Positions 46,884 through 58,669 of a stretch of 64,000 bases of DNA are shown piece after piece. The notes beneath the pieces are model-generated. The model was not told where the DNA came from and did no database searches. It worked only from the letters and a program-made list of their open reading frames with translations. Each line of letters begins with the position of its first letter. The first letter of the stretch is position 1. Source of the stretch: Deinococcus murrayi DSM 11303 (GTDB lineage: Bacteria > Deinococcota > Deinococci > Deinococcales > Deinococcaceae); contig NZ_KI519502.1 of the NCBI RefSeq assembly GCF_000482805.1, positions 8,060 to 72,059 of the forward strand, read 5' to 3'. A program made the position numbers and the translations under genes.

Positions 46884-47905
46884 ATGCGGATTCGCCTCGA
46901 CCCCTGGCCCGTCGACATGGAGGGCGGGCAACTCGGCCTCCAGCGGTTTGACGGAGAACTCATTGACATCGAGACGCCACGCTGGGCGGCGGTCCCGCCC
47001 CGGCCCATTCCGGCGCGGCTGCAAACCGTGTACGTCGTGGACGGCAAGCGGCGGATGGAATCGCGCGTGTTTATCGAGGACGAAGGCGGCGCGGCGGGCC
47101 TGGGGGGGTTCGGCGCTTACGTGGTGGGGGCGGTCGAGCTGTGTCCGCACGGGAGCCGCCCGGCCACCCTGCGCGATGTGCGGGCCGGACGGGTGCTCGC
47201 GCACGCGCCGGGGCTGCGCGTCGACCCCTGCCGCCTCTCGCCGCGGGACCCCCACACCGGGCAGTTGCAGTACGAACCCGTTGTCGCCGACAGCGCCGAA
47301 CCCCTCGCGCCCCTGCACAAGCTGCAACAGCTCATGCTGCACGCCGAGCAGGAGCTGTCGCACGGGCTGGCCTCGGCGGTGCCCTTTTCCGAGGAAGACG
47401 AGCGCGAGGCCCTGACCGCCCTCACCCTGCAAGACGGCACCCTGCGCAGCCAGAACCTGGGGGGCGCGGTCGTGGGCTGCGTCAAGACGATGCAGACCCA
47501 GTATCTGCCCCCCGACCGAGCCGGACTGCTCGCCGAACTCCAGCCCGGCGAGCGCACGCCCATCTTGCACCTGCGCTCCGAGCATGGCCGGGTGACCCGC
47601 TTTACCTGGTACGTGCGGCTTTGCGAGGCGGCCTTTTATCAGCATCCCCTGTCGGGCGTGATGCGGCTGGAGATGTACGCCCCGGAAGACCCCGACTTCC
47701 TGCCGCCCATCGTGCGGACCGTCGCCAACCTCAGCGGGACGCTGCTGCGCCGCCTCGCCAGCCAAGCCCACAAGGACCCCCGCGCCCCCCAGAACCTGAT
47801 TCCGACCGCCGCCCTCGAACAGGCGATGACCCGCGCGATGGGGAGCGCCGACCTGGTGACCCGCCGCCTGCGGGCGCATATCGCCCGCGAACTGGGAGCG
47901 GCGTC

Positions 47906-47909
<4 letters not shown>
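46884..47909 (+). CDS. nurA: DNA end-processing nuclease NurA
   Basis: A 341-residue NurA-domain protein, the 5'-3' nuclease partner of HerA in DNA break resection. [19 protein letters not shown] (from residue 50) holds the first metal-binding Asp (Asp53), and the middle ([16 protein letters not shown]) and C-terminal ([10 protein letters not shown] and the acidic stretch [10 protein letters not shown]) blocks match the family. In D. radiodurans, NurA and HerA are adjacent and are reported to act in radiation repair. The stop overlaps the herA GTG by 4 bases, so the two subunits are made together. Confidence 0.9.
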
Positions 47910-49720
<1,811 letters not shown>

Positions 49721-49731
49721 GGAGGAGGCAG

Positions 49732-49932
49732 ATGAGCGACGACAAGAAACAGTCCGGCCAAGAAAAGACCATGACCCGCCACGGCGAATGGACGCCCGAA
49801 ACCTCTGAGGCGGCGGCCCGCGAGGTCGAGCGGCTGGCGGACGAGAACCCCTTTGACACCGAGGCGGCCACCGAGGGGACCGACAAGACACACCTCAACC
49901 CGCCGCCGGAGCGGCTGGGCGGGGACCACTAG
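49732..49932 (+). CDS. Small acidic hydrophilic protein downstream of herA
   Basis: A 66-residue very polar protein rich in Glu, Thr, Asp and Lys with no hydrophobic segment, probably disordered (a middle helix AAAREVERLADENPFD is likely). ATG 49732 follows a perfect GGAGGAGG only 11 bases after the herA stop, so it is co-transcribed with nurA-herA. I recognise no family. Its place suggests a link to the resection complex, but nothing in the sequence proves it. It ends exactly at the border of the AT-rich island. Confidence 0.65.
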   Translation: MSDDKKQSGQEKTMTRHGEWTPETSEAAAREVERLADENPFDTEAATEGTDKTHLNPPPERLGGDH

Positions 49933-50106
49933 ATTTCCTGCGAAGGTCTCTGATTAAATCGTCTTCTAAGGTTTGGAAGATTTGTGAATCTACCACAATA
50001 CTCCACCACTGTCAAGCACAGATGACATACATGAGAGATATTACGTGGATACAATTTCTGTAGGTAAGAAGCTAGATCAAGCTTCCTTGCCAATATGGAG
50101 GCAATT

Positions 50107-50772
50107 ATGAGAAACTTTTCCGCTGCCGTAATCTTCGCTGGGCTCCTTGCCTTTCCTCCGGCATACGCACAGGAGTCGTTTGATGACGTAACTCTCCAAA
50201 CAGCAAACGACGAAGTAACATCTGTCGTTCCAGATGGCATTCCTGATTACATTACAATTGACCGATATACATATAACGACCCCATAAATAACTGCGGCGA
50301 GACGGGAGGTGGGGATGAATACATGTCAGCGCCTGAGACAAGTGCTGATACCCAATCTAGCGGACCTACAGAGCCTGTAAACTGCCTGGACAGTTTTACG
50401 TATGACTGGAGACCTGATACGAAAGTGCAGAAAAAGTGGTACACAATCCGTAACGTTCGTCGTTCTCAAACTGTGACAATCACCGTAGCAGGTAGTTACA
50501 ACATTTCTGTGACCGCCGAAGGACAAATTAAAATTGCAAGAGTAACTGCTGGCGGAAATGTAACTGTTTCCGCCAATGCTACGTACTCGTCCAACTGGAA
50601 TATCTGTGCGTCTTTCAAGGATGAAAATCTCCAATACTACCTAAGATACCATAAATGGAAAGTATATTCCAATGGAAGTGCGACCAAAACTAATGTTTAT
50701 CGTGATGAACCGCAAAACGGTGGATACCTAAATAGACAAGTGGCAAAAATGAGTGGTTGGAATGCTTGCTAG
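50107..50772 (+). CDS. Secreted protein of unknown family, AT-rich island gene 1
   Basis: A 221-residue exported protein. The signal peptide (MRNFSAAVIFAGLLAFPPAYAQ, cleavage after AYA) is clear. ATG 50107 was chosen because GGAGG sits 5 bases before it; the in-frame ATG 50095 has none. The mature chain is beta-rich: an acidic and Cys-containing N-terminal half (NCGETGGGDEY, VNCLDSF) is followed by a long strand-rich part with alternating Val/Thr/Ala (SQTVTITVAGSYNISVTAEG, then ITAGGNVTVS-like repeats) and a C-terminal Cys. Four Cys residues could give two disulfides, as in secreted bacterial toxins or adhesins, but I recognise no family. Codon use is unlike all neighbours. Confidence 0.7.
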   Translation: MRNFSAAVIFAGLLAFPPAYAQESFDDVTLQTANDEVTSVVPDGIPDYITIDRYTYNDPINNCGETGGGDEYMSAPETSADTQSSGPTEPVNCLDSFTYDWRPDTKVQKKWYTIRNVRRSQTVTITVAGSYNISVTAEGQIKIARVTAGGNVTVSANATYSSNWNICASFKDENLQYYLRYHKWKVYSNGSATKTNVYRDEPQNGGYLNRQVAKMSGWNAC

Positions 50773-50875
50773 GCTATTAACTCATTGGGGAGGGTGGGGT
50801 TATTTAGAGTACTGCTTATCAAGCAATGCTCTAAAAACATCTCTGAAATTTACCCCGTCCTCTCTGCTGAAACCT

Positions 50876-51355
50876 GTGCGGGGGTACTGCTCCAGTTTAG
50901 AAACTTGTTCGAAGCTTCTTATCATTGTTTTAGCTATCTCTTGTGATGCCGGGGCTCAAGAAACAAGAACTCCGAAGGACACGGTTACAGAGCTGGCGAT
51001 AGATAAGGGATGGATTCAAGAGAAATCACTGTCATGCCAACAGGTGGCGCAGCGTTACGGTGAGCTATATGGCAAGAGGAGAGTGAGTGGCGAAAGATAT
51101 TTCGCCACTATAAGCTACCTCAGCGAGGGTCTTGCGAAAGAACAGAACGTGTTGATGTCCGCATCATTCCCTATGAATGGCTACACCCTGTTATCCCCCT
51201 GGTCCCGAACCCCTGCTTTCTCTGTAGATGTGACACACAACTCACTGAGGAACTACCGCATCAATTTCCAATTTTACGAAAATAGGGGTGACCCACGCTA
51301 TCGCTCAAGCGTTTGCGTTTCCATTTTTGGGCGTGGCTCCGCCTATATGAAATAG
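50876..51355 (+). CDS. Secreted protein of unknown family, AT-rich island gene 2
   Basis: A 159-residue exported protein if read from GTG 50876, which gives a proper signal peptide (KLLIIVLAISCDAGAQE, cleavage after AGA). The frame is open from GTG 50753, but that N-terminus looks non-natural and overlaps gene 1. There is no good ribosome site for either, so the start is uncertain. The mature part has SLSCQQVAQRYGELYGKRRVSGERYFATISYLSEG, a middle GYTLLSPWSRTPAFSVDV block and a C-terminal VCVSIFGRGSAYMK. It is rich in Tyr and Arg with two Cys. Both island proteins are exported, so a classic cytosolic antitoxin is not evident. Function unknown. Confidence 0.55.
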   Translation: MRGYCSSLETCSKLLIIVLAISCDAGAQETRTPKDTVTELAIDKGWIQEKSLSCQQVAQRYGELYGKRRVSGERYFATISYLSEGLAKEQNVLMSASFPMNGYTLLSPWSRTPAFSVDVTHNSLRNYRINFQFYENRGDPRYRSSVCVSIFGRGSAYMK

Positions 51356-51375
51356 ACTAAGTATCGTTTGAGAAA

Positions 51376-51413
51376 GGGCGAGGAGCGGAATCTTGTATTT
51401 CCGCTCCTCGCCC
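51376..51413. terminator. Bidirectional hairpin at the island border
   Basis: A perfect 15-bp stem (arms 51376-51390 and 51399-51413, 8-base loop), placed between the convergent island gene 2 and the YgiC-like gene. The stem is GC-rich, unlike the island, so it may belong to the original chromosome. Confidence 0.8.
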
Positions 51414-51420
51414 TCTCAGC

Positions 51421-52593
51421 TTACCCCGGCGTCACCACATGCGGCGCGAACGTCGCCCGGTTGTCCGTCACGCGGCCCCGGCCCTCGCGGATGCCCAGCC
51501 CGCAGACCTCGTCCCCGGCGACCCAGACGCCCAGGACCGGGTAACGGGAGCCGTCGCCCGCCGGGAAACTCGGCAGTTCGGCATACGCCTGCTCGACGAG
51601 GGGCAGGTCGCCGTAGGCCCCTGCCGTGGCTGCCTCTCCGGGAAGCTGCACGTTCTGGCCCTCGCGGGAATACAGCGGTTTGCGGACCACCTCCCCTCCC
51701 AGTCGCCCCGGCGCTAGCGAAGCGGGCAGCACCAGCCCGGAGTCGGGGTAGCGCTCGTGCAGCAGCGCCAGCAGCCCCTTGCTGGACGTGACGGCCTTCC
51801 ACAGCGGCTCGATGAAGCGGGTCTGGGTGCTCGCCAGAAAGGAGGCGTCGCGCGATTCCCAGGCGTACTCGAAGGGCCACAGCCACATCAGGTTGCGGAT
51901 GGGCAGCGTCCAGGTGTCCAGCAAGAAGGGTTCCTGCGGGCTGGTGCCCACCTCGTCCGCCGCGAGGAAAGAACCGCTGACGCCCGCCGCCTGTGCCAGG
52001 TCGCGCAGGTAGGTCACGGTGGCGATGTCCTCGACTTCCCGCGCCGAGCTGAAGTGCGCCTGGGTCACCCCTCGCTCGCGCACCAGGTAGACCCACTGCT
52101 CGCCTAGGCCCTCGTGAATCGTGTTCCACTGGCCCGTTCCGGCGGGCAGCTCGCCGCGCTCCAGGCGGTCTTCGAGCCATTGCCACTGGCACACCGCCGC
52201 CTCGACGAGGCTGGTTGGCGTCTGCCCGTTGACCTCCAGCAGCCGCGCCCGCCCGCGCCCGTCGTAGGCGAGGTCGAGGCGCATGTACAGGGTCGGGTCG
52301 TCCCGGTCCCACGACTCGCGCACCGCCCCATGCAGGAAGGCGGGGATGCCCAGCTCGCCCAGCCGCCCGCCCTCGATGGCCGCGCCGGTCGTCTCCAGCA
52401 CCATCGCGGTGAGGTCCTGCGCGTCGCGTTTCAGCCCCTCGATTTGGCCGGGCGTGAAGGCGTAATAGCCCTCCTCGCCCCAGTAGGGGACCGGGTGTTC
52501 GGGGGTGGGGGCGTACCATGTCATCCCGACCTCCCGCAGCCGGGCTTCCCAGTCCGGACGGGGAAGGAGGGTGCGGCGTTGCACGGCCTTCAC
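51421..52593 (-). CDS. Glutathionylspermidine synthase-like ATP-grasp protein (YgiC/YjfC type)
   Basis: A 390-residue protein with the ATP-grasp C-terminal fold of glutathionylspermidine synthetase but no amidase domain, as in E. coli YgiC. The MTWYAPTPEHPVPYWGEEGYYAF opening, RLDLAYDGRGRARLLEVNGQTPTSLVEAAVCQW (residues about 105-140) and VVRKPLYSREGQNVQLPGE (ATP and Mg site) are family blocks. It presumably joins a carboxyl group to an amine at the cost of ATP; the real substrates are unknown. GTG 52593 overlaps the stop of the DUF1190 gene (GTGA). Confidence 0.88.
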   Translation of the reverse strand: MKAVQRRTLLPRPDWEARLREVGMTWYAPTPEHPVPYWGEEGYYAFTPGQIEGLKRDAQDLTAMVLETTGAAIEGGRLGELGIPAFLHGAVRESWDRDDPTLYMRLDLAYDGRGRARLLEVNGQTPTSLVEAAVCQWQWLEDRLERGELPAGTGQWNTIHEGLGEQWVYLVRERGVTQAHFSSAREVEDIATVTYLRDLAQAAGVSGSFLAADEVGTSPQEPFLLDTWTLPIRNLMWLWPFEYAWESRDASFLASTQTRFIEPLWKAVTSSKGLLALLHERYPDSGLVLPASLAPGRLGGEVVRKPLYSREGQNVQLPGEAATAGAYGDLPLVEQAYAELPSFPAGDGSRYPVLGVWVAGDEVCGLGIREGRGRVTDNRATFAPHVVTPG

Positions 52594-52982
52594 CCGCCGT
52601 AGCTCGCGCTGCCCGAACTGCTCGCCCGCCCCGTGCTCGTAAATCCGCCCCGGCTGACCCCCGGTGCCTTGAAGGAGGTCGTCTTGCCCGTGCGGGGGTC
52701 GTAGGTCAGGCCGCTGGGGGCCACTCCGCCGGAGGACGTGTAGCCCACGTAGCGGGTGAGGCCAGAGCGCAGCAGGATGTACGGCCCGAAAAAACCGCCG
52801 CTCGTCTTCTGGCAGGGGTGTTGCAGGCCGCGCCCTATCGCGTCCCGGTGGGCGAGGCGGCACTGCTCGTAGGAGGTGTATTTGGTCCGTTTGTAGCGGT
52901 CGAGGTCCAGGTCGTCGTCGCCGCAGGCCGCGAGGACGGCGGGCAGCGCCGCGAGGAGGGGGAGGTGGAAGGTTTTGGGCAT
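52590..52982 (-). CDS. DUF1190 (YgiB-like) lipoprotein
   Basis: A 130-residue lipoprotein with signal and lipobox VLAACGDDD (Cys near residue 20). YEQCRLAHRDAIG with a later Cys and the Gly/Ser-rich C-terminus VSRGGFTSTGRASSSGSASYGG match YgiB of E. coli (VTRGGFG... tail). The YgiB-YgiC gene pair is kept here in the same order with a 4-base overlap. Its function is unknown in all organisms; the pairing suggests it holds or carries the partner's product at the envelope. Confidence 0.85.
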   Translation of the reverse strand: MPKTFHLPLLAALPAVLAACGDDDLDLDRYKRTKYTSYEQCRLAHRDAIGRGLQHPCQKTSGGFFGPYILLRSGLTRYVGYTSSGGVAPSGLTYDPRTGKTTSFKAPGVSRGGFTSTGRASSSGSASYGG

Positions 52983-53027
52983 CTCGCTTCCTCTACGGCA
53001 GAAGGGGGGTGCGGGTTGCGGCGGGGG

Positions 53028-53360
53028 TCACCGTCCTCCCCGGTCGTCCGTGGCCCGCTGGATGTCCTGTATCCAGCGCAGGGCTATCCACAGCGGCACG
53101 GCCCCCACGAGGTGAGAAAAGACGATGTTGCCTGCCGCCCAGAGGGCCATCTGCGACGAGAAGCCCAGGGACCGGAACGTGAACCAACTGGCCAGAAGGG
53201 TCAGCCCCAGACTGCTCAGGACCACCAGGACAAAGGCCCGTCCCCCCAGGTCGGGCCGCCCGCGCCCGATGCCAAACGCCATCGCCGCGCCCGCCGCCAG
53301 CAGCGTCAGCACCAGCAGGGGCGACGTGGAAAACAGGCCGCTGAAGTTGACGTTGTCCAT
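53028..53360 (-). CDS. Small membrane protein upstream of ygiB-like gene
   Basis: A 110-residue protein with three membrane segments ([36 protein letters not shown] and [20 protein letters not shown]). ATG 53360 was chosen; an earlier in-frame start would run into a low-complexity region. The YgiB-like gene follows 45 bases downstream on the same strand. In E. coli the related yjfLMC group pairs these genes with a DUF350 membrane protein, but I could not match this one to DUF350. Confidence 0.7.
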   Translation of the reverse strand: MDNVNFSGLFSTSPLLVLTLLAAGAAMAFGIGRGRPDLGGRAFVLVVLSSLGLTLLASWFTFRSLGFSSQMALWAAGNIVFSHLVGAVPLWIALRWIQDIQRATDDRGGR

Positions 53361-53436
53361 GCCGCAGTGAACCACAGCCCGCCTCGCCCGACCCGCCCCT
53401 CTGGACACCCCTGCCCGGCCCCTCACGGGCAGCCCC

Positions 53437-53442
53437 TACACT
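53437..53442 (+). promoter_or_regulatory. -10 (TACACT) for the aminotransferase
   Basis: TACACT, 22 bases before ATG 53465, with AGGAGG between them, so this message has a short leader and a ribosome site, unlike the leaderless cases. Confidence 0.5.
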
Positions 53443-53464
53443 GGACCCCAGACAAGGAGGGTGT

Positions 53465-54709
<1,245 letters not shown>

Positions 54710-54723
54710 CACTCCCCAGAGCG

Positions 54724-54754
54724 AAGAAGCCGGAGCCTCGCGCCCCGGCTTCTT
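54724..54754. terminator. Bidirectional terminator between lysJ-like gene and ABC genes
   Basis: A perfect 10-bp stem AAGAAGCCGG (54724-54733) with CCGGCTTCTT (54745-54754) and an 11-base loop. The plus-strand arm ends in CTTCTTTGATT, giving a partial T run; the minus-strand copy ends in TTCTTCGC. Confidence 0.75.
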
Positions 54755-54767
54755 TGATTGGCCGCGT

Positions 54768-55523
54768 CTACTCCAGCGTCTCGCGCAGGCGGGCCACGTT
54801 CAGTTCCCGCGCCGGGGCGTCGAGCGCCACCTCGCCGCCGCGCAGGGCGATGACCCGTTGCCCCAGGGCCAGGGCTTCTTCGAGGTGGTGGGTCACGAAG
54901 ACCACCGTGACCCGCCGCGCCGCCCAGATGCTCAGCAGCTCGCCTGCGAGGACCGTGCGGGTGCGGTCGTCGAGGGCGCTGAAGGGTTCGTCCAGCAGCA
55001 ACAGCCGGGGCCGCAGCGCGAGGGCGCGGGCCAGGCTGACCCGCTGGCGCTGCCCGCCCGACAGCTCGTGGACCCGCCGCCCACCGTAGCCCTCCAGCCC
55101 GACGAGGCGCAGGGCGTCCGCGACCCGCTCCTCCCGCTCGGCGCGGGGGGTGCGGCGCTGTTCCAGCCCGAAGGAGATATTCCCAGCCACCGTGCGCCAG
55201 GGAAAGAGGGCCGCCTCCTGCTGCACCAGCGTCAGGCGGGGGTCCGGTCCGGTGACGGGCGTGTCGCCCAGCAGAATCGTCCCCATCTGCGGGCGCAGAA
55301 AGCCCGCGAGCAGCGACAGCAGCGTGCTCTTGCCGCTGCCCGATGGCCCCACCACGCACAGGAACTCGCCCGCCCCCACCGCGAGGCTCAGCGGCCCCAG
55401 GCCCGCCGGAGCGGTGGCCGAGCGGGTGCGCCCGTAGCGGTAGGTCACCCCGTCCAGCACGAGGGGCAGTCCCTGGGGCGGCTCGTCGGCGGGGACAGGG
55501 GGAGCGGGGCTGAGGGCCGTCAT
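54768..55523 (-). CDS. ABC transporter ATPase, sulfonate/taurine/nitrate type
   Basis: A 251-residue ATP-binding subunit. Walker A is [17 protein letters not shown] near residue 48, signature [15 protein letters not shown], Walker [14 protein letters not shown] and the His of [11 protein letters not shown] are complete. It belongs to the SsuB/TauB/NrtD group. It is the last gene of a three-gene transporter with 4-base overlaps. With the substrate protein it probably imports an organosulfur compound for the sulfur genes next to it. Confidence 0.93.
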   Translation of the reverse strand: MTALSPAPPVPADEPPQGLPLVLDGVTYRYGRTRSATAPAGLGPLSLAVGAGEFLCVVGPSGSGKSTLLSLLAGFLRPQMGTILLGDTPVTGPDPRLTLVQQEAALFPWRTVAGNISFGLEQRRTPRAEREERVADALRLVGLEGYGGRRVHELSGGQRQRVSLARALALRPRLLLLDEPFSALDDRTRTVLAGELLSIWAARRVTVVFVTHHLEEALALGQRVIALRGGEVALDAPARELNVARLRETLE

Positions 55524-56356
55524 GGGGTCACCTCCAGCCCGTAATCCCGCCGCACCCGGCCTTCGAGCGCCCGCAACCCGGCATCGAACACGCCGCCGAT
55601 GAGGCCGATGATGAGGATGCTCGCCAGCACGAGGGCGACATTGGCGGTTGCCCGCCCGACCTCCAGTTGCTCGCCAATGGACGCCACCCCGCTGATGAGC
55701 AGCTCACCGCCCACCAGCGCCCGCCACGCAAAGCTCCAGGCGGTCCGCAGGCCGGTCAGCACGTTGGGCAGCGCGGCGGGCAGCAGCACCCCGGTCGTCA
55801 GGGAGAGGCCCCGCGCCCCCAGGGTCCGCCCCGCGACCCGCAGCGCGGGGGGCACGTTGAGCAGCGCTCCGGACACCGCCAGCGCCACCGGGATAAAGCC
55901 CTCCAGGATGACCACGAACAGCACCGCCCGCTCGTTGAGGCCGAAAAAGAGAATGGCAAAGGGCACAAAGGCGATGGAGGGTACGCTCTGGATACCCGTC
56001 AGATAAGCGCCCAGTGTGGCCCGCAGCGGTCGCCACGCGCCCATCAGGAGGCCGACGAGCACTCCCAGCGCTACGGCGATGGCATACCCGGTGAGCACCC
56101 GCCGCAGGCTGCCCACGATGGCCGAGAGCAGCTTGCCGTCTTGCGGCCCGGTGCCCCACAGCCCGTAGCTGATTTCGGTCCAGACCTGCGCGGGGCTGGG
56201 AAAGACGTAGGGCGGATAGAGCTTGAGCACGGCGGTGACGAGGTGCCACACGCCCAGGAGGAGCAGCAGGCCAAGCAGTTGCCAAGACAGCACCCGCCAG
56301 CGGGGGGCGCGGGGGGAGACCGGGACGGGGTCGGTGCGGGGGGCCGGAACGCTCAT
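55520..56356 (-). CDS. ABC transporter permease, SsuC/TauC type
   Basis: A 278-residue permease with about six membrane segments. The EAA-like loop is [31 protein letters not shown] near residue 190, the cytosolic loop that contacts the ATPase, and [20 protein letters not shown] is the family block. It overlaps both neighbours by 4 bases. Confidence 0.93.
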   Translation of the reverse strand: MSVPAPRTDPVPVSPRAPRWRVLSWQLLGLLLLLGVWHLVTAVLKLYPPYVFPSPAQVWTEISYGLWGTGPQDGKLLSAIVGSLRRVLTGYAIAVALGVLVGLLMGAWRPLRATLGAYLTGIQSVPSIAFVPFAILFFGLNERAVLFVVILEGFIPVALAVSGALLNVPPALRVAGRTLGARGLSLTTGVLLPAALPNVLTGLRTAWSFAWRALVGGELLISGVASIGEQLEVGRATANVALVLASILIIGLIGGVFDAGLRALEGRVRRDYGLEVTP

Positions 56357-57318
56357 CGCGTGGTCCCCAGTCTGACGAAGCTCCGCAGGTCGGGGACGCT
56401 GCGGGCGTATCCAGCCTCCACGTTGAGGGCGGCGTACTCGGTGAGCGCGTCAAGGTCTAGTGCGGTCGTGAAGCGGGTGCGGGTCATCGCCCGTTGCAAG
56501 ACGCGTAAGTCGATCTTCTGTCCGGTCAGCTTGTCCAGTTGCGCGTTGATCAAGGTGCGGGCCGCCGCCGGATTCTTGTTGAGGTAGGCCACGGCGTCCG
56601 CGTGCGCCTTGAGGAAGTTGGCGACCAATGCGGGGTTGGCCTGTGCGAAGCGGGTATTCACGATGACCAGCGTCGTGGGGTAGCGCCCGCCGCGCCACAC
56701 GGTCTTCTCGCTCCCGATGAGGCGGTGTCCATGGGCTTGCAGGAGCGCTCCCCATGGCTCCGGCACCAGCGCGGCGTCCACCCGCTTGCCTGCAAAGGCG
56801 GCGGCGATGTCGGCGGGGGCGACGGGCGTGATGGTCACGGTGCCGCCGTCCGTCTGGGGTCTTAAGCCCTCCTCTTTGAGGAGGTGGCGCAGGCTGATGT
56901 CCTGGGTGTTGCCCAGGCTGGGTACGGCCACCCGCTTTCCGGCAAGGTCGGCGTGGGTGCGGATGCCGCTGTCTCCACGGGCCATCAACACTGCGCCCGC
57001 CTCGCTGGCCCCGGCGATAATCTGGAGGGGCATGCCGCGCGTCGCTGCGTTGATGGCCGGGCCAGGGCCGATATAGGCGAGGTCTATCTGCCCCGCCGCG
57101 AACGCCTCGGTGAGGGTGGTGCCCGACACGAACGAACGGGCGTCCAGCTTGACCTTCCCCAAAGCCCTTTGAAAGGTGCCGCGCTCCAGCCCAATCAGGG
57201 CGGGCGCGTGGGTGAGGTTAGGAAAATATCCCAGGCGCACCGTTGTCGTGCCCTGAGCGGAGGCGACCCCCAGCAGCAGGGCCAGCGCGGAAAGGCTTCG
57301 GATGTGGATTCGGGTCAT
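56353..57318 (-). CDS. ABC transporter substrate-binding protein, SsuA type
   Basis: A 321-residue periplasmic binding protein with a signal peptide ([14 protein letters not shown]). [47 protein letters not shown] and [25 protein letters not shown] are typical of the SsuA/THI5-like fold. The gene is 121 bases downstream of sat on the same strand, and it starts with AGGAGGGA upstream of the ATG, so it may be a separate or partly read-through unit. A sulfonate or sulfate-ester substrate is likely from context; nitrate or pyrimidine are other possibilities for the fold. Confidence 0.9.
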   Translation of the reverse strand: MTRIHIRSLSALALLLGVASAQGTTTVRLGYFPNLTHAPALIGLERGTFQRALGKVKLDARSFVSGTTLTEAFAAGQIDLAYIGPGPAINAATRGMPLQIIAGASEAGAVLMARGDSGIRTHADLAGKRVAVPSLGNTQDISLRHLLKEEGLRPQTDGGTVTITPVAPADIAAAFAGKRVDAALVPEPWGALLQAHGHRLIGSEKTVWRGGRYPTTLVIVNTRFAQANPALVANFLKAHADAVAYLNKNPAAARTLINAQLDKLTGQKIDLRVLQRAMTRTRFTTALDLDALTEYAALNVEAGYARSVPDLRSFVRLGTTR

Positions 57319-57393
57319 TCGTCCCTCCTGGTAGGCCCAGTGAACAGGTCAGGCGTGAGAGAGTGTCACGTGGCGCACGGTCGTCTTTAGAAC

Positions 57394-57412
57394 GCCTGCG
57401 GCGAGCGCAGGC
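57394..57412 (-). terminator. Small hairpin after sat
   Basis: A 7-bp stem GCCTGCG (57394-57400) and CGCAGGC (57406-57412) with a 5-base loop, 28 bases after the sat stop. On the minus strand GTTCTAAAG follows. Weak; it may allow readthrough into the ABC genes. Confidence 0.4.
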
Positions 57413-57439
57413 ATGGGATGGGGGTGCTCGGTGACCGCT

Positions 57440-58612
57440 CTAGTCCTGCGCCGCGTAGGCCGCCTGCAGCACCTCGGCCACCTCGGGGCGGGTGAACTCG
57501 GCGGGCAGACTTTCACCCGCGCGGAGGCGCTCGCGGACCTTCGTGCCACTCAGGACGAGGTGATGGTCGGCCCCGTGCGGGCAGGTGCGCGGGCTGACGA
57601 GCTGGCCGCAGCTCTTGCAGTAATAGGTGTGCTCGAACTTCAGAATCTGGATGCCCAGTTCTTCGGGGCGGTAGGCCGAGAAGATATCCTGGGCGTCGTA
57701 GGTGCCGTAGTAGTTCCCTACCCCCGCATGGTCGCGCCCCACGATGAAGTGGGTGGCTCCGTAGTTGCGCCGGGAGAGGGCGTGCACGATCGCCTCGCGC
57801 GGCCCGGCATAGCGCATGGCGGCGGGATAGACGCTCAGCAGGGTCCTGGCGGACGGATAGTACCCCTCCAGCAGCACCTCGTAGGCCCGCATTCGCGTCT
57901 CGGCGGGCACGTCGTCGCCCTTGGTGGTGCCCACCAGCGGATGCAGCAGCAGCCCGTCGACGAGTTCCAGCGCCACCTTGTGCAGGTACTCGTGCGCCCG
58001 GTGAATGGGGTTGCGCGTCTGAAACGCCACCGTGGTGCGCCAGCCCCGCGCCTCGATGACCTGCCGGACCTCGGCGGGGGTGCGGTGATGGCCGGGAAAA
58101 GCCCCCCGCGGCACCGTGAAGAGGGTCACCGGCCCGGCCAGGCAGATGTCTGCGCCCGCCAAGAGCGCCGCTACGCCGGGGTGGGCCGGGTCCTCGGTGC
58201 GGTAGACCTCACGGGCCTCCAGGCTCTTGCGGGCCGCGTACTGCTCCTGCACGTCCAGCGTACCGACCGGCTCGCCCCCACGCGTCAGCACGACCTGGCC
58301 CCGGTAGTGCCGGGCTTCTTCCCGCCCCACCGCCAGCGTGATGGGGAGACTCCAGGGGGTCCCGTCCGCGAGCCGCAGGTGCTCTATCACGCTGAGGTAA
58401 TCCGCCTCGCCTAGAAAGCCGGTCAGCGGCGAGTATGCGCCCGTCGCCAGCAGTTCTAGGTCGGCGCGGGCCCGGTCGCTCAGCTCCAGCCGAGGCCGCC
58501 CCCGGAGTTCGGCGAGGTCAACGTCATGGCCGGGGCGCTGCACGCGGTGGACGAGCGTGCCCCCCAGCGGCGCAGGCAAGGGGGCGGGGGAAGAAACGGA
58601 GAGGATGGTCAT
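57440..58612 (-). CDS. sat: Sulfate adenylyltransferase (ATP sulfurylase)
   Basis: A 390-residue single-chain ATP sulfurylase that makes APS from sulfate and [18 protein letters not shown] (near residue 195) is the substrate motif, [23 protein letters not shown] the second active site, and [18 protein letters not shown] is a Cys cluster that probably binds zinc, as in other bacterial Sat. I chose ATG 58612, which has GAAAGG upstream; ATG 58648 lacks a ribosome site. It follows cysH by 57 bases. Confidence 0.95.
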   Translation of the reverse strand: MTILSVSSPAPLPAPLGGTLVHRVQRPGHDVDLAELRGRPRLELSDRARADLELLATGAYSPLTGFLGEADYLSVIEHLRLADGTPWSLPITLAVGREEARHYRGQVVLTRGGEPVGTLDVQEQYAARKSLEAREVYRTEDPAHPGVAALLAGADICLAGPVTLFTVPRGAFPGHHRTPAEVRQVIEARGWRTTVAFQTRNPIHRAHEYLHKVALELVDGLLLHPLVGTTKGDDVPAETRMRAYEVLLEGYYPSARTLLSVYPAAMRYAGPREAIVHALSRRNYGATHFIVGRDHAGVGNYYGTYDAQDIFSAYRPEELGIQILKFEHTYYCKSCGQLVSPRTCPHGADHHLVLSGTKVRERLRAGESLPAEFTRPEVAEVLQAAYAAQD

Positions 58613-58669
58613 GGGTCGCCTTTCAAAAGCAGGATGAAAAGGGTTCACTGTGGGCCGAGCAAAGGGGAG

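Larger units (their letters stand above)
49933..51375. other. AT-rich island, likely horizontally acquired
   Basis: From just after the 49932 stop to the start of the hairpin at 51376, base composition drops abruptly from very GC-rich to AT-rich (long stretches rich in A and T, codons ending in A/T, AGA/AGG arginines). The change is sharp at both ends and no direct repeat, integrase or transposase was found. It carries two secreted-protein genes. The 174 bases before the first ATG hold AT-rich DNA with TACAAT (50050-50055) as a possible -10. Confidence 0.8.

Noticed and set aside
49929..50240. Minus-strand open frame of 103 codons at the left edge of the AT-rich island
   Set aside because: No ribosome site or signal, and it overlaps the promoter and start of the plus-strand secreted gene that has both.
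53028..53360. Assignment of the small membrane protein to DUF350
   Set aside because: The E. coli yjfL context suggested it, but the sequence shows three segments and no match I could recognise to DUF350.
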